Counted from the stretch's first letter, positions 28,401 to 37,699 are shown. The stretch is 64,000 nt of DNA from Olsenella sp. kh2p3 (GCA_900119625.1 FPKD01000003.1:118898-182897), one strand, 5' to 3'. Notes: generated by a model from the letters alone, not told the origin. A program made the numbers and translations.

Positions 28401-28994
28401 GTGAGGTGGCTCCCCTCGTTGTTGCTTGCGAATCTGGTGGCAGGTTCTGCGGGACGACGTAGGACGGCGTCTCTCGCAGACGTTTTTAGCCAGCCTTTGA
28501 GTTTAGCTAAGCGGTGCCTCAGAACACAGCGTGGGCATTCTCGCACACGTCGCAACAACAATTCGTACGGTTAGCCACCGCCTTCCTCTGGCCTCCTCTC
28601 TCATCACCGCCCTTCGTTCTTTTGCGGTTTCTGTGAAAGAGAAACCACGTTTGCCCAGTTGGCGAGAGCGCCAACTCTCTGATACCGATAAAGAATGGAG
28701 CGATGGAGAGGCGGGAGCGGATGCGGAGAAGCGAGGAGGGCGGACGAGAAAATGCCCCGCCCTGCTGAATTAGTGATACCTACACCGCAAGGAGTCCAGC
28801 ATCAAACGCTAACCGAGAGAGCGTCGAGCGCAGGAACGGCAGACATTACTATCGTTGCAGGAGGTGATGAACCCAAAAAACAAGCACCTGGCCAATGGGG
28901 CCAGGCGCTATACAAGTCAAACCAGTGAAAAGACTCCTCTAAGACTTGCAGCATTCGTCATTATGTAGGCAATCTCTTAACTCAGGAGGCACTG
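28401..28994. other. Intergenic region of mixed composition
   Basis: This 594-base gap separates divergent uvrA and the secreted-protein gene. It contains the uvrA promoter region, a hairpin at 28657-28676 (AGTTGGCG / CGCCAACT around AGAG), a possible 33-codon reading frame at 28867-28968 and a CCTGGCC/GGCCAGG stem inside it. Composition becomes clearly more A+T rich towards 29000, unlike the surrounding chromosome. Confidence 0.6.
28867..28968 (+). CDS. Possible 33-residue leader or small protein
   Basis: The short frame starts ATG after AGGAGGTG and encodes MNPKNKHLANGARRYTSQ, ending in a short hydrophobic AAFVIM. It stops 26 bases before the next gene. The Shine-Dalgarno is strong but only two bases from the ATG, closer than ideal. 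An inverted repeat CCTGGCC/GGCCAGG lies inside it. It could be a small protein, a leader peptide or chance. Confidence 0.3.
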   Translation: MNPKNKHLANGARRYTSQTSEKTPLRLAAFVIM

Positions 28995-29510
28995 ATGGGT
29001 CAATGCAGACGCAGGCATTTCATCGTTTTCACTCTGGCTCTGACAGTTTTTCTTGGCGGCATTTGTGGGCCAGCCGTTGCAAATGCAAGTGAGCCCGATG
29101 GTCGAGAGACAGTCGAAGCAACCTTTGATCTCGAGCTGAATCAGCCACAGTCAGAGACTGTTTATCTCTCTGATGGCAGGACGGCAGAAATCGGTATTCG
29201 CCCAGTATCGGCGATTTGCCCATTGTGGGATTCATACTATGACAACGCATCTGGCAACTGGGAGATTTACTATAACTCTCCTATAATCTACCGCCATTTT
29301 TATATCACTATTAGTAACCACGCAATTACTAATGCTCATAGCCCTTCCTATACAACTTTCCTCTGCACTGTTTCCGGAGAGAGCTTCAATTGGGAGAGTA
29401 CCTACGCAACGTATCAGCTGAATGTTGACGCTGTGGGTGGAATGGGGTCGACAGTAGCAGTTCTCCAGGCACTGATGGAAGGCACAACCCTACACACGTA
29501 TGCCAACTAG
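28995..29510 (+). CDS. Secreted DUF5626-like protein
   Basis: A 171-residue exported protein of unknown function. The N-terminus has a signal peptide: RRRH, a hydrophobic stretch to about residue 30, and a likely cleavage after VANA. The mature part has alternating strands with FDLELNQPQSETV, GNWEIYYNSP and HFYITISNHAITNAHSPSY, a layout I recognise from DUF5626 proteins of Firmicutes. TCAGGAGGCACTG precedes the ATG. G+C content is lower than in neighbours, which suggests transfer. A small membrane peptide follows after 11 bases. Confidence 0.75.
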   Translation: MGQCRRRHFIVFTLALTVFLGGICGPAVANASEPDGRETVEATFDLELNQPQSETVYLSDGRTAEIGIRPVSAICPLWDSYYDNASGNWEIYYNSPIIYRHFYITISNHAITNAHSPSYTTFLCTVSGESFNWESTYATYQLNVDAVGGMGSTVAVLQALMEGTTLHTYAN

Positions 29511-29521
29511 GAGGCGAGGTT

Positions 29522-29629
29522 ATGAAATACGCAGGCCTGGGTGCGCCTGAGCCACTGATTATTGCGTGCGTTGCCATAGTGGTTGTGGCTCTCCTGCTTG
29601 TCGTACGTTCAATCACCAAGAAGCGATAG
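29522..29629 (+). CDS. 35-residue single-span membrane peptide
   Basis: The frame MKYAGLGAPEPLIIACVA... has a 19-residue hydrophobic span and ends in RSITKKR, so it should insert once with the basic end in the cytoplasm. TAGGAGGCGAGGTT gives a strong Shine-Dalgarno. It starts 11 bases after the secreted DUF5626-like protein and precedes a terminator, so the two form a bicistronic unit. No function is known to me; a membrane partner of the secreted protein is one idea. Confidence 0.6.
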   Translation: MKYAGLGAPEPLIIACVAIVVVALLLVVRSITKKR

Positions 29630-29675
29630 GTTAGTACCCCAAGAAGGACGTTACTTGCCATTTTCTCCAAAGAAG

Positions 29676-29708
29676 GTGGCCCGCCCCGTAATAATCAGGG
29701 CGGGCCAC
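29676..29708. terminator. Bidirectional terminator
   Basis: GTGGCCCGCCC (29676-29686) and GGGCGGGCCAC (29698-29708) form an 11-base perfect stem with an 11-base loop. Short T-rich tails follow on both strands. It lies between the converging secreted-protein unit and the GtrA-like gene and can serve both. Confidence 0.8.
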
Positions 29709-29748
29709 TTTGATGAGCCGTCGTAACGCCGCGACACTACGGAATCCG

Positions 29749-30279
29749 CTACGCCTTCTTGGGCTCCGACTTCTTGTCCTTGGAGTCCGGCATGATCCAG
29801 AACTTAAGCAGCGGGAAGCTCACGACAACGGCGGCCAGCGTGTTGACCGCAGAGGCAACGGTACCAGACAGGCCCGCGTCCCAACCAAAGGTGCTCTGGC
29901 AGAAGGCGGTCACATAGCTCGGCAGGATGAGGTTGACCACAACAATAAGCACGGCGAGCAGCGCATACTTCCAGGCAGCGTCCTTGAACGAGGTGTCGGA
30001 GTCAAACACCCAGAACATCTGCACGAAAAAGTTCACGACCTGCGCCAGCACCTCGGCGATGAGGAACGTGATGAAGCCGCCCAGGTAGTTCGAGCCGGCA
30101 GTGGTGTAGTCGAACAGCCAGAACTTGAACGGGCCGTTGAGCTGCATAGCGTTAATGAAGATTGCCGTGCCCACCCACGTGCACACAAAGCGCGTGATGG
30201 TTGAGATGTTCGACAGCACGTTGAACTTGATGAACTGCCAGAGCGTCTTGTGCTCCTCGGTCCAGGTCTTGAAGCTCAT
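29749..30279 (-). CDS. GtrA-like four-span membrane protein
   Basis: This 176-residue protein has about four hydrophobic helices. The first follows an aromatic, charged N-terminus (WTEEHKTLWQFIKFNVLSNIS) and a later one contains LIAEVLAQVVNFFVQMFWVF. That layout is typical of GtrA-like proteins, which help flip polyprenyl-linked sugars. The C-terminus is charged (DSKDKKSEPKKA). It lies 95 bases downstream of the GH3 gene on the same strand. Both have membrane parts, so a common role in glycan processing or export is plausible but not shown. Confidence 0.65.
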   Translation of the reverse strand: MSFKTWTEEHKTLWQFIKFNVLSNISTITRFVCTWVGTAIFINAMQLNGPFKFWLFDYTTAGSNYLGGFITFLIAEVLAQVVNFFVQMFWVFDSDTSFKDAAWKYALLAVLIVVVNLILPSYVTAFCQSTFGWDAGLSGTVASAVNTLAAVVVSFPLLKFWIMPDSKDKKSEPKKA

Positions 30280-30374
30280 TGACTTGCCCCTTCCTTCCCG
30301 GCCACCCGGCCGATCAACCTACTTCCTCACACGGCCGCGCCGCCCCGCCCGACAGCGCGACCAACACACAGGAA

Positions 30375-32867
30375 CTACTTGCCTGCCGAGGTAAGCGTCC
30401 CGTTGGTACGCGCATTGCCGATAAGGTTCGCGATAAAGGCGACAAGGATCGGCACGATAAACCAGAGGAACCAAACCAGGATGAAGCCCTCGCCGGTCGC
30501 AAGCTTGACGAGAAGCGCCGGTACGATACCCGCAAGGCCCCACCACTTGATCTCGCGCACAATGGCGTCGACCATGGCCACAGAGACCATGCCGTTGGTC
30601 ATCTTGGCCAGCGCTCGCAGCGGCATGTTCCAGATGAACAGCACGTTGAGGTTGGGCTTGCCCGAGGCGTCGGCCGCGCGCTTCATGGCCGCAAGCACCA
30701 GCCACACTATCCAGAAGATTGGCGAGCGCCCGTGGCTGAGGTCGCAGAAGCACATGTTGCGGTCGATGCGCACCTTGGGGCTGGGGATGGGGTGGCCGAG
30801 GAGCGCCGCGAAGTGTGCGTCGTCCACGGTCTGGACCTTGCCCGTCTCGTAGGGCGTCACGTCGACGCCGGCATAGGGGTCGGCCGCATTGGTGCCCTCA
30901 ACCTCAACAGTTCCAACAAGGCGAATATCCTCGCTTGAAGCGCCAACGCGTAGCTCGTAGGTACCGCCCTCGACCTCCCAGGCGTCGGTCGCCACGTTGA
31001 AGTAGCGGAACGCCTTGTCATCCAGGGCAATACTCACCTGCTTGCTCTCGTGCGCGGCAAGCTCCACGCGAGCAAAGCCCTTGAGCTCTTGGGCGGCGCG
31101 GAACACCTGGTGATTGGGCTTGGCCACGTAGAGCTGGCACACCTCGGTGCCCGCGCGGTCACCGTCGTTGGTAAGGGTGAAGGTCACGCCCTTGGGGGTC
31201 GCCTTGATGTCGCTGTATGAGAAGCTCGTGTACGAGAGGCCATAGCCAAACGGGTAGGCAACCTCGACGCCAGCCGTCTGATAGTAGCGATAGCCCACGT
31301 AGATGCCCTCACGGTACTCGGCGCTCATGCCCTGCGCCGGGAAGCGGTCCGCCGTAGGGGTGTCAGCCAGGCGCTTGGGCCAGGTCTCGGTGAGCTTGCC
31401 GGAGGGGTTCACGCGACCACACACCAAATCAAGCGCCGCGCCGGCGCCGGCCTGTCCGCCAAGCGCAAGGTAGAGCACCGCGCGGGCGTCTGCCACCCAG
31501 TCGGTCTCGACGCAAGAGCCAGCCGAGAGAAGCACGACCACGTTGGGGTTCACCTGTGAGATTGCGTGCAGGAGCTCGATCTGGTTGTCGTTCAGGCGCA
31601 TGTTGCGACGGTCCGCGCCCTCGGACTCTGCAATCTCGTCGAGCGCCAGGCACGCAATGACAACGTCGGCGTGCTGCGCCAGCTCAACGGCGGCGTCGCG
31701 CTTGGCGGCATCCTCGCCGCCGTGGCGAAGGAAGCCCTGCTCGTACCCAACGAGCGTGAGGCCGCTCTCCCCCACCATGTCGAGAATGTCGTCGACCTGC
31801 GTGCAGTTGACCGCGGAAGACCCGGCGCCCTGGTAGCGCGGCTCGCGGGCAAAGTCGCCCACGAGGGCCACCTTGGTCCCGGCGACAAGCGGCAGCAGCG
31901 ATCCCTCGTTCTTGAGAAGCACGGCGCCCTCAGCCGCAGCCTCGCGCGCAAGCGCGTGGTGGCCAGCCTTGTCAAACTCGCCCGTGGCGCCCTCGACGGC
32001 CGGATGCGTGGAGAGCACCAGCTCAAGCGCGTCGTCCACGCAACCGTCCAGCACCTCCTCGGAGAGGCGGCCGGAGTGCACTGCGGCAACCAGCTGACGT
32101 ACGGAGTCCATGCCAGGCGCGGGCATCTCGAAGGTGGAGCCTGCCTCCACGCCGGCAACGTGGTCGTTCGAGCCGCCCCAGTCCGTGATCACGGCGCCGT
32201 CGAAGCCCCACTCGCCGCGCAGGATGTCACGCAGCAGGTGGCGGTTCTCATTGGCGTAAGTGCCGTTAATCAGGTTGTAGGAGCTCATGATCGACTTGGG
32301 GTGGGACTCGCGCACCACGATCTCGAAGGCCGTGAGGTAGTTCTCGCGCAGGGTGCGCTCGTCGACCACCGAGTTGGACGCCTGGCGACGCGTCTCCTGG
32401 CTGTTGGCGGCAAAGTGCTTGGGGCAGGCGGCAACGCCCTCGGACTGGATGCCGCGCACGTAGGACGCGGCCATCTTGCCCGCAAGGTAGGGGTCCTCGG
32501 AGAAGTACTCGAAGTTGCGCCCGCAGAGCGGCGAGCGCTTCATGCAGAGGCCCGGCCCCAGAAGCGTGCCCACGCCCTGGGCGGCAGCTTCCTCACCCAG
32601 TGCCTTGCCGATCTTCTCGCCCAGCGCCTCATCCCAGGTGTTGGCGACGGTGACCGCCGTGGGGAAGCAGGTGGCGGGCTCGGAGCCCGCGATTCCCAGG
32701 TGGTCTGCCGCGCCCAGCTGGTGGCGTAGGCCGTTGGGGCCGTCGGAGAACTCCATCACGGGAATGCCGAGGCGCTCGGAGTCCCAGCTCCCAAAAGTCG
32801 TAGCCCCCTGGAGGAGCGCGCACTTCTCCTCCAGCGTCATCTTCTCGATAATGTCTGCGTGCTTCAT
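30375..32867 (-). CDS. Glycoside hydrolase family 3 with C-terminal membrane domain
   Basis: Probable beta-glucosidase, 830 residues. The GH3 N-terminal barrel has KHFAANSQET and the nucleophile motif VITDWGGSND; the alpha/beta sandwich and a fibronectin-like domain follow (AGTEVCQLYV). After about residue 700 comes an extra 120-residue region with DRNMCFCDLSHGRSPIFWIVWLV and two or three membrane spans. No signal peptide is seen, so the enzyme is probably cytoplasmic and membrane-attached. I chose the ATG at 32867 (MKHADIIEKM) after GGGAGCGGGTTCG. Confidence 0.88.
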   Translation of the reverse strand: MKHADIIEKMTLEEKCALLQGATTFGSWDSERLGIPVMEFSDGPNGLRHQLGAADHLGIAGSEPATCFPTAVTVANTWDEALGEKIGKALGEEAAAQGVGTLLGPGLCMKRSPLCGRNFEYFSEDPYLAGKMAASYVRGIQSEGVAACPKHFAANSQETRRQASNSVVDERTLRENYLTAFEIVVRESHPKSIMSSYNLINGTYANENRHLLRDILRGEWGFDGAVITDWGGSNDHVAGVEAGSTFEMPAPGMDSVRQLVAAVHSGRLSEEVLDGCVDDALELVLSTHPAVEGATGEFDKAGHHALAREAAAEGAVLLKNEGSLLPLVAGTKVALVGDFAREPRYQGAGSSAVNCTQVDDILDMVGESGLTLVGYEQGFLRHGGEDAAKRDAAVELAQHADVVIACLALDEIAESEGADRRNMRLNDNQIELLHAISQVNPNVVVLLSAGSCVETDWVADARAVLYLALGGQAGAGAALDLVCGRVNPSGKLTETWPKRLADTPTADRFPAQGMSAEYREGIYVGYRYYQTAGVEVAYPFGYGLSYTSFSYSDIKATPKGVTFTLTNDGDRAGTEVCQLYVAKPNHQVFRAAQELKGFARVELAAHESKQVSIALDDKAFRYFNVATDAWEVEGGTYELRVGASSEDIRLVGTVEVEGTNAADPYAGVDVTPYETGKVQTVDDAHFAALLGHPIPSPKVRIDRNMCFCDLSHGRSPIFWIVWLVLAAMKRAADASGKPNLNVLFIWNMPLRALAKMTNGMVSVAMVDAIVREIKWWGLAGIVPALLVKLATGEGFILVWFLWFIVPILVAFIANLIGNARTNGTLTSAGK

Positions 32868-33231
32868 CGAACCCGCTCCCTCGCTTACATGGCGCCGCTG
32901 TGCGCCCTCAACTGCCTCAACTCTATTGCCCCACCCGTCACGCCGGGGAAAAGTGGCACATTCGGTCTGCCACGTGCCACGAATGGCCCACCCAAAGGGT
33001 GAGCGCCAGCTGCGGCCTGGCCTCCAACGTGACGGGAGAACCCCTTCCAGTCGTAACAGTAGGGGCGCCAAACAAGCCCGCGCCCCAAAGGTCGTAATCC
33101 GTCAAAACTGGGTCGCGGTCTGCACTTTGCCCGCGCCGACGCGTGCCCAACTCTGCGCCCGCTGCCCGCCCGCTCGGGTCGCGCAAATCCCCTCCTTCGC
33201 GTACCATGTTCTGGGGGAATGGAGGGGTGGC
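32868..33231. other. Divergent promoter region between GH3 and LytTR genes
   Basis: This 364-base spacer must carry promoters for both divergent genes. GTCGTAA occurs twice in direct orientation (33050-33056 and 33092-33098), 42 bases apart. A stem GGCAC/GTGCC lies near 32955-32977. A minus-strand TTGACG (about 33100) resembles a -35 element but has no matching -10. I see no gene. Confidence 0.4.
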
Positions 33232-33942
33232 ATGTATCGCATACTCATGGTCGAGGACGATGAACGCGAGGCCGAGACGCTTCGCCACAGCCTGGAGCGC
33301 TATGCGCGCGAGAATAACCTGGAGTTCCAGGTTAGCTGGGAGCGCTCGGCATTGGGTGCATCTTCGGGAGACGCGAAGTTCGATCTCATCTTCATGGACA
33401 TTGGGCTTCCCGGAATCAACGGCATGGAAGCGGCTACGCTCATCCGCACCTACGACTCTGAGACGCCCATCATCTTTGTGACCAACCTCGCACAGTACGC
33501 GGTACGCGGTTACGAGGTAGACGCCCTGGACTTTGTGGTGAAGCCCGTCTCGTACTACAACTTCAAGATGCGCATGGACAAGGCAATGCGCATCTTGAAG
33601 CGCAACTCCGGCATGAATGTGGTGGTAACCTCCCACGACGGCCTGCGCGTGATTCCGGCAGCAGAGCTTGTGGCCGTCGAGGTCTCCAACCACAGCCTGG
33701 TCTACCACCTTGCAGACGGCAACACCTATGTGGTGCGCGGCAGCCTCTCGAAGACCGAGGAGGATCTCTCGCAGGCGCCCTTTGTGCGCATCTCGAACAG
33801 CTGCCTGCTCAACATGGCGTACGTGCGCACTGTGACTGGCTCGGAGGTGCGCACCACCACAGGCGAGACGTACTTCTTTAGCCGCTCGCGTCGCCGCGCC
33901 GCAGTGGACGAGATAGCCAAATACCTGGGTGGAAGCATCTGA
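33232..33942 (+). CDS. LytTR-family response regulator
   Basis: A 236-residue regulator. The receiver domain has acidic residues in VEDDEREAE, the phospho-accepting Asp56 in LIFMDIGLPG and the switch lysine in FVVKPVSYYNF. The C-terminal LytTR DNA-binding domain spans about residues 130-235, ending SRRRAAVDEIAKYLG. LytTR regulators usually control secreted peptides, adhesion or virulence. The ATG at 33232 follows GGAGGGGTGGC. It overlaps the first kinase gene by one base, so all three genes form one operon. Confidence 0.93.
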   Translation: MYRILMVEDDEREAETLRHSLERYARENNLEFQVSWERSALGASSGDAKFDLIFMDIGLPGINGMEAATLIRTYDSETPIIFVTNLAQYAVRGYEVDALDFVVKPVSYYNFKMRMDKAMRILKRNSGMNVVVTSHDGLRVIPAAELVAVEVSNHSLVYHLADGNTYVVRGSLSKTEEDLSQAPFVRISNSCLLNMAYVRTVTGSEVRTTTGETYFFSRSRRRAAVDEIAKYLGGSI

Positions 33943-35270
33943 TGGACGCCAAGCTCGCTGTTAGCGCGGTGGCGACCGTGGCCCAGATTGCCTTTGCCAT
34001 GCTCATCTTTGCGTGGTCGCTCCCCCGCCGCTCCCACTTCTGGGCGCGCTTGGTCGGGCTGGTTGCGACAGGGGTTGCCCTAACCCTTGTGGGGGTTGCC
34101 GTAGCGGGGGCCACCGGCATATCTACCACGGTGGGGCCCGCGCGCGTGCTCGCGGAGTTTGTTCTCTTCTCGATGGTGCTCGTGCTGGCTGTGCCGGTTT
34201 TGCTCGTCCTCTTCGACACCTCGGTGTGGGTGGCGCTCTTCTTTGCCACGGCGGGCTATACGCTCCAGAACCTCGCAAGTGGCGCAGAGGGCCTTCTGGT
34301 CTTCACCTTGGGCGAGAGAACCATCCCGCTGGAGCTTGCGGAGACGGCGGCAGTTACCTGCATTGTGTACCTCCTGGGCTACCTGGCATTTGCGCTCCCG
34401 GTACGGCGCCACGGACTTGCGGATGTCGAGGATCACGCGATGCTTGTTGTGGTTGCCGCGGTTCTTCTCGTGGTGATTGCTTTTGACCTTGTGAACAAGT
34501 CCCTGCCTGCCCTCGGCGCAAGCACCGGCGACGTGGTGCTTCTGCGGGTGATTCACGGCATATCCTGCGTGTTCATGCTTACCGTCGAGTTTGAGCTGCT
34601 CTACACGAGGAGTCTGCGCACAAACGTTGCCGCCATGGAGCGCGCCCGCGCCGACGATGCCAAGGGGCTGGAAGCTTCGCGCTCCAACGTGCGGGCAATC
34701 AACGTGCGCATGCACGACATCCGCCACCAGCTGCGCGATCTGGAGGCGTTGGACTTTGTTGGCGCCGACGCGCTCGATGACCTCGAGCGCCAGCTGAGCG
34801 TCTATGACGCTGCGGTGAAGACCGGAAACGTTGCCCTAGACACGGTGCTCACCGAGAAGGGGCTGATATGCGAGCGCGAGGGCATTGCCCTTGGCTGCGT
34901 GGCCGACGGAGACGCGCTCTCCTTTATGGCGCCGGCGGACATCTACTCGCTCTTTGGCGATGCCGTCGACAACGCAATAGAGGCTGTCGAGAAGCTCAAT
35001 GACCCGGACAAGCGTGTGATTGACCTCACGGTGAGAGACACCGGCGGCATGGTGAGCGCACACGTGGAGAACTACTTCCGCGGAGACGTGCGACTCGCCA
35101 ACGGGCTGCCGCTTGCGCAGACGCGCCAGGATGCCCGCGGTTTTGGCGCGCGTCACATGCGCGCTGTTGTAGAGCGCTACGGGGGTTCGATCACCACTAG
35201 CACCGAGGGCGACCTCTTTCGCCTCGATGTGATTGTCCCGCTGCCGTCCAAGGGGGTGGCGCGTAGGTGA
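33942..35270 (+). CDS. GHKL sensor histidine kinase (AgrC-like) 1
   Basis: A 442-residue membrane kinase. About seven hydrophobic helices fill residues 1-215. A dimerisation helix follows, with the phospho-accepting His258 in MHDIRHQLRDL. The GHKL ATPase domain shows the N box GDAVDNAIEAV and the G-box GFGARHM. It probably phosphorylates the adjacent LytTR regulator. No peptide pheromone gene is visible beside it, unlike many agr-type loci. Confidence 0.9.
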   Translation: MDAKLAVSAVATVAQIAFAMLIFAWSLPRRSHFWARLVGLVATGVALTLVGVAVAGATGISTTVGPARVLAEFVLFSMVLVLAVPVLLVLFDTSVWVALFFATAGYTLQNLASGAEGLLVFTLGERTIPLELAETAAVTCIVYLLGYLAFALPVRRHGLADVEDHAMLVVVAAVLLVVIAFDLVNKSLPALGASTGDVVLLRVIHGISCVFMLTVEFELLYTRSLRTNVAAMERARADDAKGLEASRSNVRAINVRMHDIRHQLRDLEALDFVGADALDDLERQLSVYDAAVKTGNVALDTVLTEKGLICEREGIALGCVADGDALSFMAPADIYSLFGDAVDNAIEAVEKLNDPDKRVIDLTVRDTGGMVSAHVENYFRGDVRLANGLPLAQTRQDARGFGARHMRAVVERYGGSITTSTEGDLFRLDVIVPLPSKGVARR

Positions 35271-36616
35271 GCGCAACCATTATTGCCGTCATGACAAGGG
35301 CGGCCCTCATCCTTGCGGTAACCATATCTGCCCAGCTTGCGATTGCAGTAGGGATGTTCACAACGATTCTTCCCCCGCGCAGCCACGTTGTGGCGCGAGC
35401 CGTAGCGTCGTATGCGGCGTTGGCGCTTGTGTCGTTTGCGCTCTACAGGAACTCACTGATTGTCTCGGTCTTCTCGCCGCGGCTGGTCTCCTTCTTGGCG
35501 GAGGCCCTGGACTTTGTGGCCATGCTGGCGGTTATGGTTGCGGCGCTGGCCTTCTGCTTTGAGGTGTCCATTTGGACGGCACTCTTCTGTGCGACGGCGG
35601 GCTACATCATCCAGAACCTGGCAAGCTGCGTGACCTACTCGGCGTTCCTGCTTGCCGAGGGCACGGGAACCAACATGGCAAGCCCGCTCTTCCTGCCGCT
35701 TAACCTGCTGGGAATGGCCGTGGTCTACCCCGTGTGCTACTGGCTGTTTGTGCGGCCAATCCACAAGAACGGCCTAGTGGAGATCGAGAACAAAAAGATC
35801 CTTCTGGTGCTGGCGCTGGTGGTTCTCATCGCCATTGTCTTTGATATGGAGAACAAATACCTGCTCAACGCAGGCATTCCCGTGCCATTTGTGATGGTGC
35901 TTCGCGCCGTGCACGACGTGATATGCGTCTTCTCGCTGGTGCTGGAGTTTGAGATGCTCTACTCGCGCCAGCTGGAGTCCGATGTCGCAACCCTGGAGCG
36001 CATGGACGCAGATCAGGAGGCCCACTACACCCTCATGCGCGAGAGTGTCGAGGCCGTGAACGCGCGCATGGAGGCAATGCGTCAGCACGTGCGCGCAGCA
36101 GCACGTGAGGGCGGAGCCAGCACGGCAAAGCTCAAAGAGCTGGCGAGCGAAACGCGCATGTCCGAGCTGCGGCTAAGAACCGGAAACGACGCCCTGGACG
36201 CACTGCTCTTTGTAAAGGGCCTGGTGTGCGAGCGAGAGGGCGTGACCCTCTCGTGCATTGCCGACGGCTCGGCGTTGGCGTTCATGGACCCCGTCGACAT
36301 CTACTCGCTGGTGGGAAACGCCCTCGACAACTCACTGGACGCCGTGCGCAAGGTGGCAGACCCCGAGAAGCGCGCGATTGGCCTGGTGGCGCGACGTATG
36401 GGCGGGATGCTCACGCTTAACGTGACCAACTACTTTGACGGCGCGGTGACGATGGTCGACGGGCTGCCCAAGACCACGGCTGCCGATCCAACCGGACACG
36501 GGCTTGGTTCGCGCTCCATGCGAGACGTTGCCGAGAAGTACGGCGGCACCGTGACCTTTAGCAGCGACGGGGACGTTTTCCACGTGAACGCACTCATTCC
36601 GATTCCGGAGGAGTAG
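35267..36616 (+). CDS. GHKL sensor kinase paralogue lacking the usual His
   Basis: A 449-residue paralogue of the preceding kinase, with the same N-terminal membrane domain and GHKL domain. The N box GNALDNSLDAV and G-box GLGSRSM are kept. Where kinase 1 has MHDIRHQ, this protein reads MEAMRQH (Glu269 in place of His258), so it probably cannot autophosphorylate at the normal site. The GTG start at 35267 overlaps the previous stop as GTGA. It may dimerise with kinase 1, act as a phosphatase or sense a second signal. Confidence 0.88.
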   Translation: MSATIIAVMTRAALILAVTISAQLAIAVGMFTTILPPRSHVVARAVASYAALALVSFALYRNSLIVSVFSPRLVSFLAEALDFVAMLAVMVAALAFCFEVSIWTALFCATAGYIIQNLASCVTYSAFLLAEGTGTNMASPLFLPLNLLGMAVVYPVCYWLFVRPIHKNGLVEIENKKILLVLALVVLIAIVFDMENKYLLNAGIPVPFVMVLRAVHDVICVFSLVLEFEMLYSRQLESDVATLERMDADQEAHYTLMRESVEAVNARMEAMRQHVRAAAREGGASTAKLKELASETRMSELRLRTGNDALDALLFVKGLVCEREGVTLSCIADGSALAFMDPVDIYSLVGNALDNSLDAVRKVADPEKRAIGLVARRMGGMLTLNVTNYFDGAVTMVDGLPKTTAADPTGHGLGSRSMRDVAEKYGGTVTFSSDGDVFHVNALIPIPEE

Positions 36617-36807
36617 GGTCTGCGCGGGTGCCGCTGGCGGTGGGGGAGCTCGCCGGCGCCAGTGGGCCCCTCTGCAGATGCCGACGGGCTCCTCGCTGGT
36701 GCCGACGGGCTCCTCCACCGATGCTCACGGGCCGAAACTCGACGTTTTTCTCGGCTATTACGTTGTTATGTGTATGATTTTAGCCCCACGAGATCCAGCG
36801 TATGACC

Positions 36808-37458
36808 CTACGCCAGCGTGACCAACAGCGCCATCTTGAAGCGCTTGTCGGCGCGCACGGCATGGCGACCGCCCGCATCAAACTTGAAGGTCTGGCCGGC
36901 ACGGACGAGGTTCTCGACGCCCTCGTAGGTAATGGTTGCCTCGCCGTCCAGCGCAAACACAAGGGCATCGCCTGGGGCGGCATGCTCGGAGAGGCCGGTA
37001 CCGGCATCAAAGCTCATGAGAACGAACTTCATGCTGTCGTTGTGCGCCAGGTCCATGTTCACGATGCGCCCGTCCTGGTAAGGGATGAGGTCCTTCAGAG
37101 TGAACGCCTCACCCGGCTTGATGACGCTGTTCATGGCAGTTCCCTTCTCGAGCGAAAGCTCAACGTAAACGGTGTCCTTCTCGGCGCGCATGCCCACGGG
37201 GACATTCGTGGGCGTGACCACTGCCTGGCCGGCGCCGGCAACAGCAGGTGCGGCACCCGTGATCTGCGCCTCACCGGCAACAACGAGCTCCAGCCTATGA
37301 TAGCCGTAGAGCTCAGCGCTGATGTCGGTCCCGGCGCCAAGGCTAAAGTACGAGAGGCCGTTTCCACCGGCCTCCCAAACCGGATGCGAAACCGTGCAGC
37401 CCGCGACAGGCGGGTTGTCTGCGGCAATATCAAATGTGTGTCCCGCGGTCTCATTCAT
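36808..37458 (-). CDS. Two-domain cupin protein
   Basis: This 216-residue protein contains two beta-barrel cupin domains, at about residues 40-110 and 140-215. The second has the metal-type pattern LSEHAAPGDALVFALDGEATITYEG. The function is unknown; cupins of this size often bind small sugars or metals. The ATG at 37458 follows GAGAGGAGTGTCGCGT. An imperfect palindrome of ATGTTG/CAACAAT near 37514-37532, about 60 bases upstream, could be an operator. Its 3' end faces the kinase operon. Confidence 0.78.
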   Translation of the reverse strand: MNETAGHTFDIAADNPPVAGCTVSHPVWEAGGNGLSYFSLGAGTDISAELYGYHRLELVVAGEAQITGAAPAVAGAGQAVVTPTNVPVGMRAEKDTVYVELSLEKGTAMNSVIKPGEAFTLKDLIPYQDGRIVNMDLAHNDSMKFVLMSFDAGTGLSEHAAPGDALVFALDGEATITYEGVENLVRAGQTFKFDAGGRHAVRADKRFKMALLVTLA

Positions 37459-37659
37459 ACGCGACACTCCTCTCTTAGGGTGACAAGGCAATGGTGCCCT
37501 GCTGCGGCGAGAAGAAATGTTGTCGTAGCAACAATTATGGAGCCTTGAGTTCAGTTTGAGGTAAAGGGGGCCGAGAGTCGCGATAACCATCGCTCCCAAT
37601 GAATGACATTTCACCCCTATTTCACCCCTCCGGGCAAAATGGGACATAAATAATGAAAT

Positions 37660-37689
37660 AGGTCGGACGAGGAATACCCCATCCGACCT
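37660..37689 (-). terminator. Intrinsic terminator after tRNA-Thr
   Basis: AGGTCGGA (37660-37667) and TCCGACCT (37682-37689) form an 8-base stem. On the minus strand it is followed by ATTTCATTATTT, a fair U-rich tail. It begins 10 bases after the tRNA end. Confidence 0.7.
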
Positions 37690-37699
37690 GCGAATACAC

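Noticed and set aside
28401..28600. LexA box upstream of uvrA
   Set aside because: No GAAC-N4-GTTC or CGAACRNRYGTTYG-like palindrome is present on either strand.
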